From contig NBAY01000071.1 in NCBI GenBank assembly GCA_002794775.1, positions 155,431 to 219,430 on the forward strand: 64,000 bases of DNA. Direction: 5' to 3'. Under the pieces are notes generated by a model. The model ran no database searches and was not told the origin of the DNA. It worked only from the letters and a program-made list of their open reading frames with translations. Below are positions 55,455 to 64,000 of this stretch, in pieces. A program made the position numbers and the translations under genes. This DNA comes from Porodaedalea pini. Lineage: Eukaryota > Basidiomycota > Agaricomycetes > Hymenochaetales > Hymenochaetaceae. Position 1 is the stretch's first letter. Each line of letters begins with the position of its first letter.

Positions 55455-58400
55455 CCATCGGGGCGACTGACCGAGAAGAACAAGAGACTTCAAATCCGGA
55501 TCCGCTAAAATATAACCAACCATTTGTACAATACGTAGATGCGAACAACGTCGATGGTTTTCCCGATTACGAAGTCTCCACCGGTGTAAACAAGAATGAA
55601 GAGTACGAACAACTGTTCATGAGAGGAACTGGCGGACGCCAGCTGGACCTTCTCCTGACCGTCGAGCATGAAATAGCGGGTGAGGCGAGAGAGGTAGATG
55701 CGCATGCCCTTGTGGATTCGGGATGCACGGGATCCTGCATCGACGTCAGGTTTGTCGAGAGGTACGGGTTGGAAACGAGACGCTACATTCGACCCCTCGC
55801 GGTGCTGAACGCCGATGGCACGCACAATGAGGCCGGATTGATCGAGGAGTACGTTGATGTCGAACTCATGATCGGCCGTCATCGGGAGAAGATCGTCCTC
55901 GCGGTAACGTCCCTAGCGTCATCGAACATCTTCCTGGGGTACGACTGGCTTCGACGTCACAATCCGGAGATCGACTGGAAAACGGGCTCGATCGAATTCA
56001 CCCGCTGTCCAGAAGAATGTGCGATCGAGAGGGAGCCGGTGGAGGACCCAGGCAAGGTGAAGAAGGTGGTGGAGCAGATGAGGAGGATGAGTGAGATGCG
56101 AATGGACAAGACGTCCTGGCCCGCATACCTCAACGACTACGCCGACGTTTTCAGCGAAAAAGGTTTCGAGAAGCTGCCGGAACACCGACCCTGGGATCAT
56201 GTCATCGACTTGAAGCCCGACTTCAAACCGAGCGACTGTAAGATCTACCCGCTCACGCCAACTGAGCAGCAGTCACTCAAGGACTTCCTTGATGAAAACC
56301 TGAAGTCGGGTCGCATTCGACGGTCGATATCGCCCATGGCGTCGCCCTTCTTCTTCATTAAGAAGGCTGACAAATCGCTACGCCCCATCCAGGATTACCG
56401 TAAGCTCAATGACGGTACGATCAAGAACAAGTATCCCCTCCCTCTCATTGACGAACTCGTCGACAAGGTCAAGAAAGCGAAATACATCACTAAGCTTGAC
56501 CTTCGCTGGGGGTACTACAATATCCGGATCCGCGAGGGTGACGAATGGAAAGCAGCGTTTCGCACGAACATGGGCCTCTTCGAACCGACGGTCATGTTTT
56601 TTGGCCTTTGCAACGCGCCGGCCACGTTCCAGGCCTTTGTCAACCACATCTTTAAGGACCTAATCTACGCGAACTTAATCATCGTATACCTCGACGACAT
56701 CCTGATCCTCTCGGAAACCATTGAGGAGCATATCGACACGTCGAGGCGCGTACTCCAGATCCTCCGAGAGAATGGCCTGTACCTGAAGCCAGAGAAGTGC
56801 GAGTTTGACGCCAAGGTCGTCAAATACCTCGGCCACATCATCGGCAATGGAGAGATCAGGGCTGACCCGGCAAAGACGGAGGCGATTGCAAACTGGCCAG
56901 TCCCACGGAACCTCAAGGAGCTGCAACAGTTCCTCGGCATGGGAAACTGGCTGAGACGGTTTATTAAGGACTACAGCAAGGTGGTCCGACCGTTGACGTC
57001 GTTAACGGGCAAGAAGGACTGGGTATGGGAGACCGAAACAGCAGGAAGCGTTCGAGGAGCTGAGACGACGTCTCTGCTCACCTCCAGTCCTAGCCATCGC
57101 CAATGACGAGGGCCCTTTCCGCGTAGAAGCGGACTCGTCGAACTTTGCGCTCGGTGGTGTGTTGTTGCAGAAGCAGGAAGGGAAGTGGAGGGTGATCGCC
57201 TACAGGTCAGAGGCACTTGAACCGGCGGAACGAAACTACGAGATCTACGACAAGGAGATGCTCGCGATCGTTTCGGCGCTCAAGGAGTGGCGGCAATACC
57301 TCCTTGGCGCTCGCCACAAAATTGAAATCTGGTCCGACCATGCCAACCTCACCTACTTCAGGTCAGCGCAGAAGCTGAGCTATCGTCAAGCTCGCTGGCG
57401 AACCGAACTCGAGGAATTTGACTTCCACCTCGAACACAAGTCGGGGAAGACAATGGGCAAGGCCGACTTACTGTCACGTAAGGCGGGCTATGATCAGGGC
57501 AAGGATGACAATGACGGCGTCGTGTTCATCAAGGAGAAATGGCTGAACCGTGGGGTGGTAAGGACGTCGCGTGATGAAATGTTGGAACGAGTGGGTGAGG
57601 CGCAGAGAGCGCAAGACGAGTCGGAGAGGCCGACGAATATGGTGAAGGTCGACGGGTTGTGGCGGATGAAAGGCAAGGTGTACGTGCCGTCGACGATGAA
57701 GGAAGCGGTATTGCAGGAGTACCACGACTCGACCCTGGCAGGACATCCTGGATCGTCGAAAACGGTCGAACTGGTACGTCGAGACTTCTGGTGGGCGTCA
57801 ATGTTCTCCGATGTCCGAACATACGTCCGAGGATGCAACCGTTGCCAACGGACGAAAGCCTTAAGAACGTCGAGATCGAGACCGCTTCATCCTAACACGA
57901 TCCCTGAAGGTCCCTGGGAGATCGTCACGGTCGACCTAATCGGAGAACTCCCGGACTCTAAGGGACACAATGCAATCTGCGTCTTCGTGGACAGATTCTC
58001 GAAACAGATGCATGCCATCCCGACGACGACGAAACTGTCAGCGGAAGGCATGGCTCAGTTATACCGAGACCACGTCTTCCGCCTCCATGGCCTACCGAAG
58101 AAGATCATCCACGACCGAGGCACACAGTTCGATGCGTCGATGATGAAGGAGCTATACAAACTCCTACACATCGAAGGCAACCCGTCAACGGCATACCACC
58201 CACAAACGGACGGTCAGACAGAACGCGTCAATCAAGAGCTCGAACAGTACCTCCGGCTCTTCGTCGATCATCGGCAATCGGACTGGAAGGACTGGCTCCC
58301 CCTTGCAGAGTTCGCCTACAACAACCGCGAACATTCAGCGACAAGGATGTCACCCTTCTACGCAAACACCGGACGTCACCCTATGAGCTTCGACACCGTA

Positions 58401-59068
58401 CGAACTTCCTCTGCCAACATGTCGGCGGAAGAATTCGCCAAGCACATCAAGGAGACTCATCGCGTTGCTAAGGACAATCTAGTCAAGGCAGCAGAGGACA
58501 TGAAGCGCTACCATGACCGGACAGCAGGAGCTTCGGTGGAGTACAAGGCTGGAGACAAAGTCTTCCTTGACGGGCGAAACATCAGTACGGACTCGCCGAC
58601 AAAGAAACTCGCAGACAAATGGTACGGCCCCTTTGACATCGTCGACAAGGTAGGAGCGAGCGCGTACAAGCTCAAACTCCCGAAGCGATGGAAAAAGGTC
58701 CACCCTGTCTTCAACGAAGCCCTGTTGAAACCCGCCGTCGAACCGTCCTTTGAAAGCCAGAAGCAACCGCCGCCGCCGCCGCCAGACATCGTCGACAACG
58801 AGGAGGAATACGAACTCGAGGAGGTCTTAGACTCACGTCTGCACCGAGGGAAACTACAGTACCTTGTCAAGTGGGTCGGCTACAATGAACCTACTTGGCA
58901 GCCTGAGACGGACTTCGGCGAGAACGCGAAGGAGGCGATCGCTGAGTTCTACCTCAAACATCCCGGTGCACCTCGGAAACTCGACATCCCTCGTCAACGA
59001 CTCCGTCCGCTCTTCGTCGACACCGAGCCCGACGACCGCGATCATGGTTGGTCGGGACGCCCAACCTT

Positions 59069-59078
59069 GAAGGGGGGG
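59069..59078 (+). promoter_or_regulatory. Polypurine tract
   Basis: GAAGGGGGGG directly before TAA and the 3' LTR; the expected plus-strand primer site. Confidence 0.65.
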
Positions 59079-59081
59079 TAA

Positions 59082-59493
59082 TGTTAGAACTGAACTTTCA
59101 CCTTCTCCTTTATTTTCCCTTTTACCATTTCCTTTATTATATTCGTCCTTTTCATTATATTTACCCATCTTACACAATCATTCCCACACTACCTTCATTC
59201 GTTCCATTCCCACTCGTTATGTAATGTTAGGTAATATAGTCTCACGGTCGTCGCTATATAAGGTCTCAGGAATCGCATGAACTCCTTGTTCTGCTTTTCC
59301 TCTTACCTCCGCGACGACCTAGGTGAGACTCGTCCCCCTTGTATTAGTTTAGACTTGTATTAATCCTCTTACCTCCACGACGACCTAGCCTGAGTAAGCG
59401 TGTCCCGAGTCTACGCTCGAGTATAGCACGTCCCAGACGACAGTCAGCCGAGGCCTGCCCAGTCCGAGTCGTCTCCCGGGCTCCCGCCTAACA
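59082..59493 (+). repeat. Element B 3' LTR
   Basis: 412 bp, TGTTAG...CTAACA, with the same TATA box, self-primer segment and 24-bp repeats as the 5' LTR. Confidence 0.9.
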
Positions 59494-61749
59494 AAAACCC
59501 ATTTACATCACCGTTACCTTATCACGTCAATTCTATCTGTTGATATTCAGGGTTTTTTTGACAACATCTCCCATTCTCTTCTTCTCAAAAAACTCATTCT
59601 TTCAAACGTCCACCCTAACTTCATCCGTGTTCTTGCCACCTGGCTTACCGATCGCCCAATTTCATTTCATTTTAACAATTTCTTTTCTCCCCCCTTCATC
59701 AAACCCAATCGTGGTGTCCCTCAGGGATCCCCCTTGTCCCCTCTCATTTCGGTCTTCGCTTCCGCCAACATTATTTCTTCTTATTACAAACGCTTTGGCC
59801 CACACCGTCCCTTATTTGCATATATGGACGACCATCTCATTTCCACTCATTCGCTCAGTATCCAGACCAATTTGGTCCGGTTGCGTAACCAGTACTCTTT
59901 CCTTTTGTCCCAATTCTAGGCGCTTGGTTTATCAATTGATCCCAACGCCATCGAACTTCTACACATCATCCCTCATTCTCAAATGGCCCGCTACCATTTT
60001 CGATCCTTTCTTTCTAATCCATCTCAATCTCCCTCTTCATCCCTCTCCCTTCCGGATAATCTCGTCATTTCTCCATCACAACATATTACGTGGCTGGGGG
60101 TCATTTTTTCCTTTGACTTATCACCCAAACTCCATTTCCAAGCTCATGCGAACAAGGCGCTTTCTACCCTACACCAATGCGCGTTCCTTTTTAATTCTTC
60201 CAACAGAGCATATTTTCAATACACTCGACTTTTATATTTCAGCCTTATTTGCTCTGTAGCAATCTATGGCGCAGTCCTTTTCCCAGAATCCAACTTTATC
60301 CCGTCTCTTTTACAACCTATCCAAAATTGCTTCTTACATTCTGTAACCCAACACGTTTTAAACCCTTCTATCGTTGAATCTGTTCTTTCAATTCCCCACT
60401 CGATCTTTTCATTCGTATGTTATCCCAGCGCTTTCTACTTTCTTATTATTCGCATTCGAACCACATACCTAAGAAAAACAGTTACCTCTATGACGCACTC
60501 CTTCCAAATACTTCTATTCCTAAATCCCCAGCTTACCCCGTCTTCGTCCCTGTACATTCCAGGCTCATACTTACCCCCATTCCAAGCCCTGATCAATGCC
60601 AGAGAGCCATCCGTTCATTTAATTCATTTTATCTACGTCCACCTCCTTACCAATACTTCATCTTCACAGATGGTTCCATCGTCTCTGACAACAACGGTGT
60701 CACCAACGGCGGCCACAGTTATGTCATCATGCATGATCACAATGAATTAGCTGTCTTTTCTTCAGCAGCGCACTCTCGCTCGAATATATTGTTCGAGGAG
60801 CAGGAAGCGCTCATCGCAGCCATTCGCCGGATATCCTCTCTTCTCGCGAAATGTTCCACACCGGTTCACATTCACATCGTTACCGATTCGCTGAATTGTG
60901 CAAACCTCATCTTTACCGACGACAATAGTCACACTGACTTCATTATTCTCTTTCGTCGACTGTGTGGAATATTTCTTATCCAACATCACCCCGCGTCACA
61001 TATTATGGTCCAGTGGCTTCCTTCACATAGGGGAGTCCTGGGCAATTCCAAGGCCAATAAATTGGCCAAAGACGCCGCAACCAACCGAGTCTGTGAGCCC
61101 ATTCTGGTCTCACTACCGAACCTTACTGTGCAGCTCCAACTCGACCTCCTTTGAGAATGGAAAGCTTGCCTCGTTAATTTACGGGCCATCGATTGATTGC
61201 TGAACCCTCCTCTTTCATCCTAAACCCTACTCGATCATTTCGCGCATTCCTCAAACTACCTCCCAAGAAGAGGATTCCCCGCTTAGTTCACGGACGTGCC
61301 ATTGGCATTCTGCTCAACGCACTTGATCTCCATATACGTAATCCCGAACCATGTTGCCCGGACCCCCAGTGCGTCAAGCACGATGTTCGCCATCTTTTGA
61401 ATATTTGTCCTTTTTTCGCTCACGTTCGATACAGCCTTTTTCGTCAACGTATATTACCTATTCACTTCCCTGATTGGTTCCATCCAAATAACTTCCTTTT
61501 ACTACTAAAATTTGCTTACTTCTCGTTTCGCCGTCCTCCCGATGACATGCCTATGTTTTCAGAACTCCCCCCCTCATATCATAGTTAGCACTCCACGACA
61601 TCATATTCTATCACGTCTCGACCAGTCTAGCTTACAATCCTTCGAGCGCTTCGTCTGTTTTCTTCTTTTTTTTGGTTTCAGTTCTCCCGAGCGGTTGGAT
61701 ATCTGTTGATAAGTAGATAGCAGATGCATTATAAACCAATACGCACGTG
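59494..61749 (+). mobile_element. LINE-2: 5'-missing, decayed copy of the same LINE family
   Basis: Begins in the middle of the RT domain right at the LTR end (VDIQGFFDN block) and runs to the shared LINE 3' end with CACGTG at 61744-61749. The coding part is broken into several frames and stops: RT pieces at 59540-60259 and 59983-60750, RNase H at 60417-61154 (FIFTDGSIVSD, LFEEQEALIAAI, VLGNSKANKLAKDA), and the finger CCPDPQCVKHDVRHLLNICP at 61193-61588. It is much more decayed than LINE-1. Confidence 0.85.
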
Positions 61750-62442
61750 ATGTCGGCGCGTCGCGCTCCTCTTTATCATGTGATGCGGTGATCACCAACT
61801 CTAACGCTAAAAGAAAATCTATACTCTGCTACTCATCAAGGCTTCCCGAAAGGCTCCAGATATCCTCCGCGTCCACTAGCCCTCTCGAAAAAAACAATAG
61901 GTATAACATCATATATTAATACTCTGATCGTTCGCCCTGAGGCCTAGTGAACGTCCAATAACAAGCCAAGCAGAAAGAAAAAACAAACAAATCCAAAGGT
62001 CAGGAATCGCGCGAGATTACTATACCATAAAAGAAAAAGTCTGGGATAGGAGTAGAAAAGGTCCGGTGTCGTCAAGACGCGAGGGGGGCACAACAGCGGG
62101 ATTCAGAGGGTCCATGTGGGACTGACAGGATGGGCGAAAATTAAAACAGGGGCGGGAAACAGTCTGTCGAAAATGGGATGGTGATGGGAGCGGGAGAGTG
62201 GATGTAAATATAAAGTTTTGAGGTGGCGGAATAAGGCGTCGGCAGGTGGTGTACTATGTTTGTACGTGCGTTAGGCGTGCGAAGGGGGTATGACTCTATA
62301 TGTAATCAAATAGAGTCGAAGGGCAAACGAGTGGAAGACGCGCATGCAAGCAATATGCGTCAAAGAATCGAGCAGCAGGGCTCGGAGGCACGAAACAAAC
62401 AAAGACGGAGCCCAATTCACAGTCCGAGTCCAGAGTGCTCAT
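61750..62442. other. Intergenic
   Basis: About 690 bp between the LINE-2 3' end and the GH17 stop. Likely 3' UTR of the glucanase gene; nothing else seen. Confidence 0.5.
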
Positions 62443-64000
62443 CTAAGAGGAGCAGTCCGGAATCGTGAGACCATCCTTCAGCGTACGGTTCGAGTTGAAC
62501 AGGCCCCACCAGCCCTCAACACCGCCGAACTCAATGTCCTTCCAGATCTCGTCAAAGTACTCAAAGAAGAAGTACGCCGTGCCGTTCGTGTTCGCCTGGC
62601 ACACGAAGTCGTCCAGGAAAATCTGCAGGTTTGCCACCGACGCCACGGAGGGCCCGTCCGATTCGGACGCTGCATCCGAAGAATTCTAAAACGCGACGAG
62701 GAAGAGGTCAGATATGCTATTCATAGAAGATGAACCCAAAAGAACAGGAGGGATGAGACGTACCGTGGGCCACCCAGTTTCGGCGATGTACATCTTCGGG
62801 TTGTTTGATACCGCCTGCGCCTGTGCAACATCCGTGTCAGCGAAGAACTCGGCAGTCCAGGCAGCCGCATCGTCGATCGATGTGTTCGCGAACCATGGGT
62901 GCACGTTCGCCATCTGCAGCGCCGAATGACCGAAGATGCGGCAAAGTACGTTGAATTTTCGGCACGACGGCCAAAAATAAACACGCAAAAATGATGAGGG
63001 TGCGAATTATTTTTGGATGCCGATGCGCAGCAACGGCAAGGCAAATTAAGATGAAATCAAATCCCAAAAGGGGAGAGCAAAGAAAATCTATCATCAGCAC
63101 GGAATCCATCTAGCGTTTCAAAGGTGTCAGAAACGCACCCCATAATCCACGGCGGCGAGCACCTCGTTGTTGAAGTATGAGCCAGCATCAGATGTGCCGA
63201 CCTGAATGTTGAGCCCAAGGTCGCTCAGCATGGATCGGGTGTCGGTGATGTTCACAATGAGCAGCTGAGCGCCTGCATTGCCAATAGCGCTGTTCACGTC
63301 TGCCGCGGTGGCGCCTTGCGCGTCAATGTAACTATAACAGTATAGTTGAATAAGACAGCGGGGCAATTCTGTTGCATTTGCACGCACTTGAGCATAAACT
63401 CGTTTCCGACTGTGATGCCACCGATATTGTCCGTGCCGTAGGTCTGCAGTACCTCTTTGATGGTGTCACGCTGGCGCTCGTAGGCCGCGCCACCGTCGGT
63501 CGGGACGTTGTAGTTTCCAAGCCAGACGGTCATGTTGACTTTGGTCTGTTTAATCGCCTCGAGCTACCAAAAAAAATCATTAGCATACGATATACAGGAT
63601 CCTTTCAGGTAGTCTGAACATACAACGAGCGCAGACTGGTTGCAGTCGGCTCCATAGAGACGAACGCGGGTTGTGAGTTGGGAGAGGAGCTACACATAGC
63701 AGACATCAGCAGAAGCCTTCAGCTGTCACTTGGGTTGGAGCTCACCTGGATATCAGTGATGACATCCGCTGTTCACAGACGTGTCAGTAAGCATTCTAAT
63801 CATGATACACGCCCACACAACGCACTCAGGTTGTTCCCACACTCAGGCAGCTGCCGAGCCCTCGGGGGTATACGCAATCCCATAGAAGCTCTGCTTCAGC
63901 GCGCTATCCTTCGCAAAATTACTCGGGTCGCCCGAGTTCGAGTTGGAGCTTGCGCTACTGCTCTTGCTGCCGCTCGACTTGCTCTTCGACACGCCAACGC
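62443..64000 (-). CDS. GH17 beta-1,3-glucanase (BtgC-like), 5' end outside window
   Basis: Cell-wall glucanase/transglycosylase of family GH17. The window holds a Ser-rich stalk (SKSSGSKSSSASSNSNSG), then DPSNFAKDSALKQSFYGIAY TPEG, then RVRLYGADCNQSALVLEAIK QTKVNMTVWLGNYNV, the acid/base motif GITVGNEFML, then VGTSDAGSYFNN, HPWFANTSIDDAAAWTAEFF, the nucleophile motif MYIAETGWPT, and a C-terminal region ending SNRTLKDGLTIPDCSS. At least seven introns. A Ser-rich stalk in front of a C-terminal GH17 domain is typical of type II membrane-anchored fungal enzymes; the membrane anchor would lie beyond position 64000. Confidence 0.88.

Larger units (their letters stand above)
55430..59081 (+). pseudogene. 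Element B Pol, one-base frameshift between RT and RNase H
   Basis: Same domain order as in A: protease DSGCTG near 55715, RT with YLDDIL near 56690, RNase H (VEADSSNFALGG), integrase HHCC plus DDE, and a chromodomain near residues 570-620 of the downstream part. An AAA at 57036-57038 stands where A has AA, shifting the frame just after DWVWETE. The frame upstream ends at 57106, and the downstream frame is open to TAA at 59081. No other stop is seen in either part. The frameshift separates RT from RNase H and integrase. Confidence 0.88.
53248..59493 (+). mobile_element. LTR element B: full-length Ty3/gypsy chromovirus
   Basis: About 6.2 kb with both LTRs, PBS, gag, pol, polypurine tract and chromodomain, on the plus strand. 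The two LTRs differ at about nine positions (two of them single-base indels) in roughly 413 bp by eye, so insertion was fairly recent. The bases flanking the two ends (GAGTC on the left, AAAAC on the right) are not a target-site duplication, so at least one flank was exchanged or lost after insertion. The only coding lesion found is one inserted A in pol. Confidence 0.9.

Noticed and set aside
42504..61749. RIP as the cause of decay
   Set aside because: Changes noticed are mainly at CpG and few in number; there is no dense CpA-to-TpA pattern.
1..64000. CRISPR arrays, operons, bacterial-type promoters
   Set aside because: No regularly spaced repeats; intron-rich eukaryotic genes throughout.

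Overview
The window looks like nuclear DNA of a filamentous basidiomycete, most likely an Agaricomycete. Genes are dense and on both strands. They are broken by many short GT-AG introns of about 40-60 nt, and they encode typical fungal proteins: a Rax1-like RGS protein, a fungal etherase-like GST, a P4 flippase, a P5A ATPase, a metacaspase and a GH17 glucanase. There is no operon logic, no rRNA or tRNA, and no CRISPR.

Layout, 1-42.4 kb: Rax1-like RGS membrane protein (+, 5' end cut by the window); mitochondrial HMG-box protein (-); about 3.4 kb without a recognisable gene; GST (+); MDR oxidoreductase (-); UTP16/BUD21-like U3 snoRNP protein (+); RNase P/MRP subunit Rpp1 (-); Dnf-type flippase (-); F-box protein (-); a roughly 6.4 kb Ser-rich protein gene (-); metacaspase (+); a hydantoinase-B-only relative of 5-oxoprolinase (-); YCII-domain protein (-); a charged hypothetical protein (+); Spf1-type P5A ATPase (-).

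Layout, 42.5-61.75 kb: a transposon nest built as an imperfect palindrome. A LINE on the minus strand (LINE-1) is interrupted by a Ty3/gypsy chromovirus on the minus strand (element A). A second chromovirus of the same family on the plus strand (element B) abuts A head to head, and a 5'-missing LINE of the same family on the plus strand (LINE-2) follows. Element B has both LTRs. Element A has lost its 5' LTR except for 15 bp, exactly at the A/B junction near 53247/53248.

The chromovirus family shows two mechanistic signatures. Eleven nucleotides just inside the 5' LTR are perfectly complementary to an 11-nt stretch of the LTR about 30 bp downstream of the TATA box, which is the arrangement expected for Tf1-style self-priming. 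A GGGTTTT slippery heptamer lies inside a 45-nt gag/pol overlap where pol is in the -1 frame. The two copies carry complementary lesions: A has a broken gag and an open pol, B has an open gag and a frameshifted pol.

Layout, 61.75-64 kb: a short empty stretch and a GH17 beta-1,3-glucanase gene (-, 5' end outside the window).

Functionally the host genes are ordinary single-copy housekeeping, membrane and cell-wall genes. Most of the novelty is in the transposon nest and in a few odd host gene structures: the hydantoinase-B-only gene, the His-rich metacaspase prodomain, and an apparent frame change in the UTP16 gene. All splice sites were inferred by eye from frame continuity and family similarity.
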